DNA from: CAWFLT01 sp963816795
GTDB taxonomy: Bacteria > Acidobacteriota > Vicinamibacteria > Vicinamibacterales > SCN-69-37
Direction: 5' to 3'
Length of the DNA: 64,000 nt
NCBI GenBank assembly: GCA_963816795.1
Contig: CAWFLT010000006.1
Location: 248,001 to 312,000, forward strand
A program made the position numbers and the translations under genes. A model generated the notes under the pieces. It was given only the letters and a program-made list of their open reading frames with translations, was not told the DNA's origin and did no database searches. Positions 55,761 through 64,000 of this stretch are shown piece by piece. Each line of letters starts with the position of its first letter. Within the stretch, counting starts at the first letter, position 1.

Positions 55761-56471
55761 ATGAACCGCACGACAAGAGTGTCAATTGCACTAGCTGGGG
55801 TGATTGCGATGGGGCCGCTGGCGACCCCGGGCACGGCCCAGTCGCAACAGAAGCCGGTCGTCGAGATCCCCAAGCCCGGCGTGCCTCAGATCATGACGCT
55901 CGAAGGCGAGTACGTCCGCGCGGCCTACAACAACGAAGGCTACGTCATCCTCGGTTACCGGATCGCCAACGAGTCGGTGGGCGAGGACTGGCTGATGCTC
56001 GAGATCGGCGCCACACTGCGCGACCGGCAACGCAGTCAGAAGCTGATGCGCGACGCGGTCTCCCTCGAGATGCCCGGGGGCAAGACGATTCCGATGGCCT
56101 CCAATCAGGAGTACAACGCCGCGAACCTGATGGCGCTCGAGAGGCGCAACGAAGTCATGCGGGACTCGATCAACTATTTCCCGCCGATGGCCTCGCAGGC
56201 GTGCCGCATCGGCTTCTTCGCCGAGCTGGGAAAACCCGGCATGTCCTGGGATGAAGTCGAGCTCAGCCCGACGCGGGCGTGCCTCGGCCGGCTGTTCTTC
56301 AAGATCCCGGGGGGCATCGCGTACGGCCAACACTGGCTCAACGTCAAGCTCGCGGGGAGCCTCGTCCGCGTGCCGTTCAGGATCCTGACCAAAGAAGAGG
56401 AAAAACTGCTGTCCAAGAACTGGAAAGACATCCGGAAGCAGGTTGAAGAGGCGTTCAAGAAGAAGGACTGA
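55761..56471 (+). CDS. Hypothetical secreted protein
   Basis: GGAGGG lies just upstream of the ATG at 55761 (MNRTTRVSIALAGVIAMGPL, signal peptide). It has 236 residues with no recognised domain. The mature part is beta-rich (NNEGYVILGYRIANESVGED, WLMLEIGATLRDRQRSQKLM) and ends in a charged helix (EEEKLLSKNWKDIRKQVEEA). Conserved-looking Cys residues are in SQACRIGFFAELGKPG and TRACLGRLFFKIPGG. The OPT transporter gene follows after 8 bases, so the two are probably co-transcribed. Confidence 0.75.
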   Translation: MNRTTRVSIALAGVIAMGPLATPGTAQSQQKPVVEIPKPGVPQIMTLEGEYVRAAYNNEGYVILGYRIANESVGEDWLMLEIGATLRDRQRSQKLMRDAVSLEMPGGKTIPMASNQEYNAANLMALERRNEVMRDSINYFPPMASQACRIGFFAELGKPGMSWDEVELSPTRACLGRLFFKIPGGIAYGQHWLNVKLAGSLVRVPFRILTKEEEKLLSKNWKDIRKQVEEAFKKKD

Positions 56472-56479
56472 GCGGCTGA

Positions 56480-58444
56480 ATGTCGCCCAGAGAGCTCACG
56501 CTTCGCGCCCTGGTCCTCGGCGCGCTGTTGACCTTCGTGTTCACGGCGGCCAACGTCTACCTCGGCCTCAAAGTCGGCTTGACGTTCGCGTCGTCGATTC
56601 CGGCGGCTGTCATCTCGATGGCGATCCTGAGCCTGGTGAAGGACTCGTCCATCCTCGAGAACAACATCGTCCAGACGGTGGCGTCGGCCGCGGGCACGCT
56701 GTCGGCGATCATCTTCGTCCTGCCCGGGCTCGTCATCGTCGGCTGGTGGACCGGCTTCCCGTTCTGGCAGTCCTTTCTGATCTGCGTGAGCGGTGGCGTG
56801 CTGGGTGTGCTGTTCACGATCCCGCTGCGACGCGCGCTCGTCACGACCTCGGATCTCCCCTATCCCGAGGGCGTCGCGGCGGCGGAAGTTCTGAAGGTCG
56901 GGTCGGAAACGCGCGGCGAGACGAAGGCCGATCCTGCCCAGGCGCGAGAGGGCCTCACGGCCGTGGTGCTTGGCACCGTGGCGTCGTCGGGACTGGCGAT
57001 CGTTGCGGCGATGCGCCTGCTTGCGGCCGAGGTGAGCGGCTTCTTCGCCCTGGGCGTGTGGGCGCCCGCGACGCAGGTCGCGACGAGCGGCTACAACATC
57101 GCGTGGTCCCTCGCGCTCTTCGGCGCCGGCCACCTGGTGGGGTTGTCGGTCGGCATGGCCATGCTCGCGGGCCTGGTGATCGCCTGGGCGGCTGCGGTGC
57201 CGATCCTCACCTACCTGCAGCCGTCGCCCGAGGGCGCCGACCTCGCCACACACACCTTGCGCATCTGGCGGACGCAGGTCCGCTTCATCGGCGCCGGCAC
57301 GATTGCGATCTCGGCGCTCTGGACACTGGCCAAGCTCGCGAAGCCAGTCGTGGGCGGCCTGATCAGCACGATGGCGTCGTCGAAGGCCAGCGCAACGGGC
57401 GACGAGCGCGACCGCGACATCTCGCCGGTGTGGATCGCCATGCTGACCGTCGCCTGCCTCGCGATTGCCGGCGCCCTCGCCTATTCGTTCGCCGCCTCGA
57501 GCCCGCTCGCCGGACAGGCGACCGCACTCACAGGCATCGCGGTGCCGTTCATCCTGGTGGTCGGATTCCTGATCGCCGGCGTCGCCGGCTACATGGCGGG
57601 GCTGATCGGCGCGTCGAACAGTCCCATCTCCGGCATCGGGATCCTCGGCATCGTCTCGTGCGCGTCGGTGATGATGCTGGCGGTGTCGCCGACGCCGGAC
57701 GTGCGGCCGGCGCTCGTGGCGTTCTCGTTGTTCGTGACATCCATCGTCTTCGCCTGCGCCACGATCTCGAACGACAACCTGCAGGATCTGAAGACCGGCC
57801 AACTCGTCGGCGCCTCGCCGCGACGGCAGCAAATCGCGCTCATCGTCGGAGTCATCGCGGGCGCGGCCGTGATTCCCTCCGTGCTGAACCTGCTGGCGAA
57901 GGCCTACGGCTTTGCCGGCGCTGCGAACGTCGGCGTCATCGCCGAGAATCCGCTGCCCGCGCCGCAGGCGACGCTGATTTCCGCGCTCGCACAGGGCGTC
58001 GTCGGCGGCAATCTCGACTGGAAGATGATCGGCATCGGCTTGCTCGTCGGTGCCGGCCTGATCGCGCTCGATGCCGCGCTTGGCGCGATGGGCAAACTCC
58101 GGATTCCGCCGCTCGCCGCCGGCATCGGGATGTACCTGCCGATGTCCGCCACGTTTGCCGTCGTCGTCGGCGCGGTGGTGGCGACCTGGTATGCGAAGGC
58201 GACGAGGCATGCGAAGGATCCGGCGCGAGCCGAGCGATTGGGCACGCTGGTGGCGTCGGGGCTCATCGTGGGCGAGAGCCTTTTTGGCGTGCTCAACGCC
58301 GGCCTTATCGTCGCGTCTTCGAACGACGCGCCGATTGCACTGCTCTCAGCAGAACCGCCGTTTGGGCCGATTCTTGGCGCGCTCGTCTTCACCGCGCTGG
58401 TGATCGGACTCTATCGGTGGATGTTGGGAAAAGTTCGCGTGTGA
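56480..58444 (+). CDS. OPT family oligopeptide transporter
   Basis: This intact 654-residue membrane protein starts MSPRELTLRALVLGALLTFV and has about 14-16 hydrophobic helices. The early TAANVYLGLKVGLTFASSIP, AAVISMAILSLV and DSSILENNIVQTVASAAGTL are diagnostic of the OPT family, as is SDLPYPEGVAAAEVLKVGSE. Later segments include AGLIGASNSPISGIGILGIV and NDNLQDLKTGQLVGASPRRQ. It imports peptides or peptide-bound metals by proton symport. It follows a secreted hypothetical gene and fits a peptide-using lifestyle together with the CocE, GGT and DUF885 enzymes. Confidence 0.95.
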   Translation: MSPRELTLRALVLGALLTFVFTAANVYLGLKVGLTFASSIPAAVISMAILSLVKDSSILENNIVQTVASAAGTLSAIIFVLPGLVIVGWWTGFPFWQSFLICVSGGVLGVLFTIPLRRALVTTSDLPYPEGVAAAEVLKVGSETRGETKADPAQAREGLTAVVLGTVASSGLAIVAAMRLLAAEVSGFFALGVWAPATQVATSGYNIAWSLALFGAGHLVGLSVGMAMLAGLVIAWAAAVPILTYLQPSPEGADLATHTLRIWRTQVRFIGAGTIAISALWTLAKLAKPVVGGLISTMASSKASATGDERDRDISPVWIAMLTVACLAIAGALAYSFAASSPLAGQATALTGIAVPFILVVGFLIAGVAGYMAGLIGASNSPISGIGILGIVSCASVMMLAVSPTPDVRPALVAFSLFVTSIVFACATISNDNLQDLKTGQLVGASPRRQQIALIVGVIAGAAVIPSVLNLLAKAYGFAGAANVGVIAENPLPAPQATLISALAQGVVGGNLDWKMIGIGLLVGAGLIALDAALGAMGKLRIPPLAAGIGMYLPMSATFAVVVGAVVATWYAKATRHAKDPARAERLGTLVASGLIVGESLFGVLNAGLIVASSNDAPIALLSAEPPFGPILGALVFTALVIGLYRWMLGKVRV

Positions 58445-58459
58445 GGCCAGCGATTCCTT

Positions 58460-59158
58460 CTATCGCTCGACGGGCGCCGGGCTGCTGGTCTGCAAGCGGA
58501 TTTCGCCAGCCATCAGGCGTGCGTGCAGCCGGTACTTGCCCGGGCCGCGCCAATTGAAGGAACGGAACAATCCTTCGCTCGAGATCCGAAAGGGCGGGGC
58601 CTGAATTTCGCCGGCCCAGACTCTGCCGTCAACCTGGCTGTAGTCCTCAGCCCGGCCGACGTCGATGTCGATCTCGCCGGCGTTGAGCTCGACGTCCTTG
58701 TGACCCTCGACACCACGAAGCGAGAGCTCGCCGGCCGACAGCCGCAGATGCAGATCGGCGCGTGCGGGGACGCGAATCGTCACGCGGAAGTTGTTCCCAG
58801 GGCCGTCAGTCGTGACGTGCGCGTCCGTGCCGCTCACATCGGCACGCACTCGCACGTCGCGGAGCTTCTCGGCATCGCGAACGCTCCAGCGAATGTCGAT
58901 CTGATTGTCGGTTGCGCCCTCGATCTTGTACCCACCGGCCGACAGATCCAGGTTGATCCGGCCGCCGCTGGCAAAGGGACGCGTCAGGGAGGTCGGCGTG
59001 GACGTCGAGCCGTCCTCGCCAGACGGCGCGGTTGCCGATGACGTCGAGTCGGCCGACGTCGGCGCCGCGACCGCGGCATTCTGGCGATCTTGAGCCCACC
59101 AGGCGAAGCCCAGAATCGCGGCGGCGGCGACGAGCACACTTACCCTCCATGCCCGCAT
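58460..59158 (-). CDS. DUF4097-like beta-repeat envelope protein
   Basis: The ATG at 59158 opens a membrane anchor or signal (MRAWRVSVLVAAAAILGFAW), followed by a Ser/Thr/Asp-rich linker and a beta-helix-like region: INLDLSAGGYKIEGATDNQI, FRVTIRVPARADLHLRLSAG, ELSLRGVEGHKDVELNAGEI. Repeats of the 'GEI.i.vG' type resemble DUF4097/putative adhesin domains. The 232-residue protein is probably periplasmic. Function unknown. Convergent with the OPT gene. Confidence 0.65.
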   Translation of the reverse strand: MRAWRVSVLVAAAAILGFAWWAQDRQNAAVAAPTSADSTSSATAPSGEDGSTSTPTSLTRPFASGGRINLDLSAGGYKIEGATDNQIDIRWSVRDAEKLRDVRVRADVSGTDAHVTTDGPGNNFRVTIRVPARADLHLRLSAGELSLRGVEGHKDVELNAGEIDIDVGRAEDYSQVDGRVWAGEIQAPPFRISSEGLFRSFNWRGPGKYRLHARLMAGEIRLQTSSPAPVER

Positions 59159-59372
59159 GTTCAGAAGTCTCCTGGATGCACTGAGAGACGAGTCGCGGCC
59201 GGTCCTGGTTCCATCCGGGCGCGTTCCATCCGAGCGCCTTGACAACCCGCAGCGGCAGTGTGAGATCAAAGAGTATGCCGGCGCCACGCACGACACTGCG
59301 CGTTCAGCCGCCATCGCCGACATCTTCACGTTCTTCGATCGACACGGCCGAGAATAGACCGCCGAGGCTGAA

Positions 59373-60806
59373 TCACCGGCCTCGCGACAACTGTTCGACC
59401 ACTGACTTCGTTCGCAGGGTGGCGAACGGCACGATGCCGGCGCGGCCCGCCGCCGAGCGATCGAATTGCGACACGAGCGCGGGCTCGTCAACGACCGCCG
59501 GACGAATGGCGCCGGCCACCGCGGCCATGAACGGCGAGAACGCGTCGCCACGAAAGATCGTCTGACTGAACTCGCGCAGTCTGGCGCGGTACGCCTCGCG
59601 GAACGCGGGAACGCGGTGCATGCGCTCGAGAAAGCGCACCCTGCCAGATGCGCCCCACGGCGGATCGATCGAGAGCGTGTCGTACCGTCCGGGCTCGACC
59701 TTGGCCCAGGTGCCGAATGTGTGGTCCTGATCCCACGGAATGAACACCAGCGGGCCGTTCCCGGGCGGCAGGTGCACGTAGTAGTTCTGCCCCCGCTCCA
59801 GGATGCCGTCGAGGTCGGCCAGCCAGACGACGATGGCCAGGTAGCGCGCGAACTCGTCGACGTTCACGTACTGGCCGATGCGGGCCGCGAATTCGCTGTC
59901 GTTGGCCGTCGACACGAACTTGGAAAAGGCGATCACGCGTTGCTGCTCCGCTTCAGTGAGATCGGTCTTGGGATCGTAGGTCTGGTGGTATTGCGCCCAG
60001 CGATCTCCACGGTCGAGGAAGGGGTTCTTCGTGGACGGCTTCAGGATCGCACCCACCTTTCCCGGAAAGCGCGCCTGCATGAAGTTCGTGTCCACGTTCT
60101 CGACGAGTGAATAGAGACCGAGATACTGGCGCGGGTGACGGCCGGGCACCGACAGGAACACGCGGACCCACGACGTTCGCGGCGCCGGCACACCGCCGTC
60201 CCGGAAGACCCGATAGGCCACCGTCTCGTTCAGCAACCCCTCGTCGGTGATGTTGTTGTGGAAATTCAGCGTCGAGACGCCGGCGATCTTCTGGCCCTTG
60301 ACGAACTTGTTCAGATCCACTTTCAGCGAGTTCTTGCTGGGTCGGCCCCGGGCATGCGTAAACGTCCCGTTGCCCTTGAAGCGAAGCGCGACGTCCGGGA
60401 AGCGTACGCCCCCGAAGTCGAGGTCCGCGTGGACGTAGGCGAACTCGATGCCGCGGACCGTACCCCATCCATTGCGCCCGCCGTTGACGCTCTGGAGCCA
60501 GTCGTCACCCGACCCCTGGGCGCGGCCACCGGACGTCGGTTGCATCGCGTCCCACTGGTCGGCCGCCAGGGTCAACTGCGCCGTCCAGACTCTCGTCGGC
60601 TCGAACAGCTGGTCCTGCGTCAGCGACTTCAGGTCGACGACGTGTGTCTCCGGTTGGACGTTGCGGACGGCCTGGCGCGGGCTCACCATCATCGCCAGAC
60701 TCGCCCCGCCGAGCAGGAGCGTCGCGACGACGAGCCAGAGGCGAGCGGATCGCAGCATCACCAACCAGATCATTGGACGAACGTGCGGAGACAAGGTTGC
60801 CTCCAA
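59373..60806 (-). CDS. CotH kinase family protein
   Basis: This intact 477-residue protein has an N-terminal membrane anchor (LWLVVATLLLGGASLAMMVS). The CotH-type kinase segments are FPDVALRFKGNGTFTHARGR (early strand), KNSLKVDLNKFVKGQKIAGV, RQYLGLYSLVENVDTNFMQA and LVFIPWDQDHTFGTWAKVE, the last holding the catalytic DQD-type Asp. In spore-formers CotH phosphorylates coat proteins; in other bacteria the target is unknown. Divergent from the DUF885 gene with a 118-base gap. Confidence 0.88.
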   Translation of the reverse strand: MEATLSPHVRPMIWLVMLRSARLWLVVATLLLGGASLAMMVSPRQAVRNVQPETHVVDLKSLTQDQLFEPTRVWTAQLTLAADQWDAMQPTSGGRAQGSGDDWLQSVNGGRNGWGTVRGIEFAYVHADLDFGGVRFPDVALRFKGNGTFTHARGRPSKNSLKVDLNKFVKGQKIAGVSTLNFHNNITDEGLLNETVAYRVFRDGGVPAPRTSWVRVFLSVPGRHPRQYLGLYSLVENVDTNFMQARFPGKVGAILKPSTKNPFLDRGDRWAQYHQTYDPKTDLTEAEQQRVIAFSKFVSTANDSEFAARIGQYVNVDEFARYLAIVVWLADLDGILERGQNYYVHLPPGNGPLVFIPWDQDHTFGTWAKVEPGRYDTLSIDPPWGASGRVRFLERMHRVPAFREAYRARLREFSQTIFRGDAFSPFMAAVAGAIRPAVVDEPALVSQFDRSAAGRAGIVPFATLRTKSVVEQLSRGR

Positions 60807-60924
60807 TCCAGGCGCGGACGGCGTCTACTATCGACAACAGGAGTATGCGCGCATTCGCGCGGCGCGCCACCAGAGCGCTCGCGTCGGAATCGTGTAGTCT
60901 TTCTGGCTGAAAGAAGGAGCCGGA

Positions 60925-63247
60925 ATGACTGTTGTGTCGCGATGGATCGTGCGAGTGGCGAGCGTGCTCGCCCTGATGGTGGTGCCGCCGATCGGGCTCG
61001 GGGCCGATCGCGTCGCGACGTGGCAAGCGCCGCCGGCCGTCCCGGCTGATCTCACGCCGCTGCTCGCCGGACCCGTCAGCGAGTTCCGGCTCGTCGTCAC
61101 GCGCTACAACGCGGATCGCAGCACGCTGTCGGGCAACTACGCGGGTCAGTCGGGCCGCGGCGGTGGCGGCGGCCGGGCGGCGGCGGACGAGCCGGCGGAG
61201 GCGGTGCGGCCGGCGCGGCGGCGCCAGGCGCACCGGCGCCTGAGCCACCGGCGGGTCCGGTCCCGTTCTCGGCCGGGCGTCTCGCGCGCCTGAAGCGCTA
61301 CGATCTCGACTGGCAGGCGGCGCTCGGCAAGCTCGACACGTCGAAGTTCTCTGCGGCGGCCAAGACCGACCTCGCCACGCTGACGACGACGATCGACGCG
61401 AACCTGCGTCAGATCGAGGCCGATGCGCTGACGATGGCGCAGATCATGCCGGCGCTGCCGTTCGCGACCAAGCTCGTCGGCTCTGGTCGAGGCGCGCATT
61501 CGCGTCCAGCCGATGAACGCGCAGAAAGCCGCAGAGACCACGGTGGCGGCCCTCAAAGAGATCAAGGCGATGCGCGCGGCCCTCGAGGCGAACGCCGCGA
61601 CGGCGCCGAAGCTGAACAAGGCCACCGCGACGCGTGCCGCCGACGCGAGCGTTCAGCTCCGTTCGGCGATCACGGAATGGTTCAACTTCTACAACGGCTA
61701 CGACCCGCTGTTCACGTGGTGGATGGCGATGCCGTTCAAGCAGATCGACGCGGCGCTGCAGGACTACGCGCTGTTTCTGCGCGACAAGGTCGCGGCCGCC
61801 GACGCGCAGGTGCCCGCGACGCCGGCGAGCGTGCCGCCGTTCAGCCGGCGCCGGCGCCAGAAGTACGCCTCGGTGCCCGATCTCGCCGAGATCATCGCGC
61901 TGCCACAGGACGAACTGCGCGACATCGTCGGCCGGTTCAACGCGGGGCGCCCGGGCGGCGGTCGTGGCGGACGCGGTGGCCGCGGCGGCGGCGCCGCCGA
62001 TCCAGCAGCGCCCGCACCGGCGGCGCCCGACAACACCTTCTACGTCGCCTGGCTGGCCGCCCTGAAGTCGCTCGATTTCGATCGCCTCTCGCGCAACGCG
62101 CAGGTCGACTACCTCTACATCAAGTGGACGGCTGAGACGGAGATCAAGCGCGCCGGCGACGGTCGATTCCGCCGGGCCCGCCGCGCAAGGCCGACACGTC
62201 GGACATCCAGGGACGTCCGCGCGGCCGCGCCGGCCTCATTCAGGACCTCAACGACAACATGATTCCGTACACGCCGGAGCAGCTCATCACGCTGGCGAAC
62301 AAGGAATTCGCGTGGTGCGAGGAGGAGATGAAGAAGGCCTCGCGCGCGCTCGGCTTCGGCGACGACTGGAAGAAGGCGATCGAGCACACGAAGCAGACGG
62401 CGGTGCGCGCCCGGCGAGCAGCCGCGGATGATCATGGATCTCATCGACGAGGCCGTCGCGTACCTGCGCGCGAACGATCTCATCACCGTGCCGGCCGTCG
62501 CCGCCGAGACCGTGCACATGACGATGATGTCGCCGCAGGCGCAGTTGACGTCGCCGTTCTTCCTCGGCGGCGTCGGCGGCATCTCGTCTCCTATCCGACC
62601 GACACGATGGAGTACGACGCGCGCCTGCAGAGCATGCGCGGCAACAACCCGGGCTTCTCACATGCGACGGCGTTTCACGAGACGATTCCGGGCCACCTGC
62701 TCGACGGGCTATCTCGGCCAGCGCTACGGCGACTACCGCCCGGATCTGCAGCGGCGGCGGCCCGTTCTACGGCGAAGGCTGGCCGCTCTACTGGGAGCTG
62801 ACGATGTACGAGCTGGGCTTCCACAAGACGCCCGAGCAGAAGATCGGCGCGCTCTTCTGGCGCATGCACCGCTGCGCGCGCATCATGTTCTCGCTCAACT
62901 TCCACATGGGCCTGTGGTCGCCGCAGGAAAGCGTGGACTTCCTCGTCGACAAGGTCGGTCACGAGCGCGACAACGCCACCGCCGAGGTGCGCCGGTCGTT
63001 CGAGTCGGCGCAGTACGCCAATCAGCCGCTCTATCAGGCCGCGTACCTGCTCGGCGGCCTTCAGTTGCGCGGCCTGCGCAAGCAGCTCGTGGACACGAAG
63101 ATCATGACGAACAAGCAGTTCCACGACGAGATCCTGCGACAGGGCAACATGCCGATCGCGCTCATCCGGCTGGCCGTCACGCGCGAGAAGCTCACGCGCG
63201 ACATGGACATCAACTGGAAGTTCTACGGGGAGCTGCCGGAGAAGTAG
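60925..63247 (+). CDS. DUF885 family peptidase-like protein, heavily frame-disrupted
   Basis: AAGGAG lies 5 bases before the ATG at 60925 (MTVVSRWIVRVASVLALMVV, signal peptide). The family parts are spread over several frames: FNFYNGYDPLFTWWMAMPFK, YTPEQLITLANKEFAWCEEE, the zinc-type HETIPGHLLDG (about 62680), GGPFYGEGWPLYWELTMYEL and the C-terminal FESAQYANQPLYQAAYLLGG. Frame changes lie near 61190, 61480, 62155, 62415, 62585, 62710 and 62760. A Gly/Ala-rich linker (RGGRGGRGGGAADPAAPAPA) is inserted. Read across the breaks it is a secreted DUF885 protein of about 770 residues, probably a metallo-hydrolase. Confidence 0.82.
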
Positions 63248-63383
63248 AAGCGTTCACCACGAAGTGGTGAAAGCTCTCGTTGACCCCTCATGACGCGCGC
63301 GGTTGTGGTAAGGTCCACTTTCCCCAGCCTAACTGCCGGTCAGCGGACATGACCGCAACAACCTCGCGGAGAGGAGTCAGCGA

Positions 63384-64000
63384 GTGGTCTCTGCCGACGA
63401 GAGACTACCCAACGGGGCCGATGAACCGCGCGAGCCCGCGCGTCACGTCATCGTTTCGGCACGAATCAGCGCGGCCGGCGAGCTGATCCGCTGGCTGTTC
63501 GAGCGCTACCAGATTCCCTACAAGGACGAAGCGCACGTCCCGCGGCTGGGGCGATTCGCGGCCCGACGGCGCCTCGCCGGAGGCGAAGTCCCTGTCGTCG
63601 TGTCGGCGGAAGCGGCGTGGACGGGATGGCACGAAGCGCTCAACGGTTTCGACAGCAAGCTTCGCGACAGCGAGCGCCTGTTCGACGGATCGGAGGACGA
63701 GCGGCGGCGCAGCCGCGAGCTCGCCAATCGCCTGTTCGAGCTGCTCCACCCGGCCGTCGAGCGTCTGGTGCTGTTCCACCTGCTGCCTCGTCGCACGCGT
63801 CTGTTTCCCCCTGGTGACGGAAGGTGCGCCGTGGTGGGAACGGGCGGTGGTGTGGGTCGCGTATCCGCTCTGGCGGGGCCGCGTCGCGGCGTCGTTGGAC
63901 CTGTCACCTCAGGCAGTCGCCGCCGCACGCCAGCACATCTCAGAAGCGGCCTCGATCGTCGAGCAGATGCTCACGACACTCGGCACCCCGTTTCTCGGAG
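63384..64000 (+). CDS. Glutathione S-transferase-like protein (runs off the window)
   Basis: GAGGAG at 63371-63376 precedes a GTG at 63384 (VSADERLPNGADEPREPARH). A thioredoxin-like N-terminal domain is suggested by HVIVSARISAAGELIRWLFE, RYQIPYKDEAHVP and GGEVPVVVSAEAAWTGWHEA. After a frame change near 63800 the remainder reads as a GST C-terminal helical domain (AAARQHISEAASIVEQMLTT, LGTPFLG). The window ends before the stop. The match is moderate; the family assignment is inference from fold-like features. Confidence 0.5.
   Translation, partial: MVSADERLPNGADEPREPARHVIVSARISAAGELIRWLFERYQIPYKDEAHVPRLGRFAARRRLAGGEVPVVVSAEAAWTGWHEALNGFDSKLRDSERLFDGSEDERRRSRELANRLFELLHPAVERLVLFHLLPRRTRLFPPGDGRCAVVGTGGGVGRVSALAGPRRGVVGPVTSGSRRRTPAHLRSGLDRRADAHDTRHPVSR

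Noticed and set aside
56174..58210. 678-codon open frame on the minus strand
   Set aside because: It is antisense to the intact OPT transporter and extremely Arg/Asp/His-rich, so it is a shadow frame.

Overview
The window is GC-rich, gene-dense bacterial chromosome, most likely from an Acidobacteriota of the Vicinamibacteria type. The phylum call is inference from gene content: three proteins with the acidobacterial VWFA-type layout, four MacB/FtsX permeases of the acidobacterial duplicated orphan type (ADOP, one with a PadR regulator), PQQ-type beta-propellers, a PVC/acidobacterial heme-binding CxxCH dehydrogenase, and DUF1080 and CocE hydrolases. No rRNA, tRNA, CRISPR or prophage was recognised.

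Layout. 0-8 kb (minus strand): a VWFA/TPR operon, a hypothetical gene, an enoyl-CoA hydratase, a DUF255 thioredoxin-fold protein, and a YtxH-YihY pair. 8.1-15 kb (plus): a leucine/isovalerate degradation cluster (3-methylcrotonyl-CoA carboxylase beta and alpha subunits, 3-methylglutaconyl-CoA hydratase, HMG-CoA lyase) with a methyltransferase inside it, running from a zinc-ribbon gene into a padR-permease operon. 15-34 kb: secreted or envelope oxidoreductases and hydrolases, permeases, a GT39 glycosyltransferase, outer-membrane proteins and a CocE hydrolase. 34-40 kb: a PQQ dehydrogenase, then a roughly 0.9-kb island in which a GxxExxY protein lies between inverted repeats, then a cytochrome-type CxxCH dehydrogenase and a truncated surface-protein gene. 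40-53 kb (minus): permeases, a serine hydrolase, DUF2461, an orphan Hcp, a divergent gamma-glutamyltransferase, a membrane acyltransferase, an amidohydrolase and DUF1080. 53-64 kb: DUF3291, DUF5335, a PP2C phosphatase, an OPT transporter, a CotH-like protein, a DUF885 peptidase-like protein and an incomplete GST-like gene.

Two things stand out. First, the intergenic DNA is rich in structured repeats: opposed 23-bp arrays around the HMG-CoA lyase, long inverted repeats made of short tandem words, REP-like hairpins, and the GxxExxY island. Several of them begin at, or supply, the stop codon of a neighbouring gene. Second, about half of the genes are broken by single-base frame changes while other very long genes are intact. 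I read these mostly as sequencing or assembly indels, so broken genes are given as one feature spanning all their parts, with approximate break points.

Taken together the genes suggest an aerobic, heterotrophic bacterium living on peptides, branched-chain amino acids and polymer-derived substrates, with much periplasmic redox and hydrolytic chemistry.
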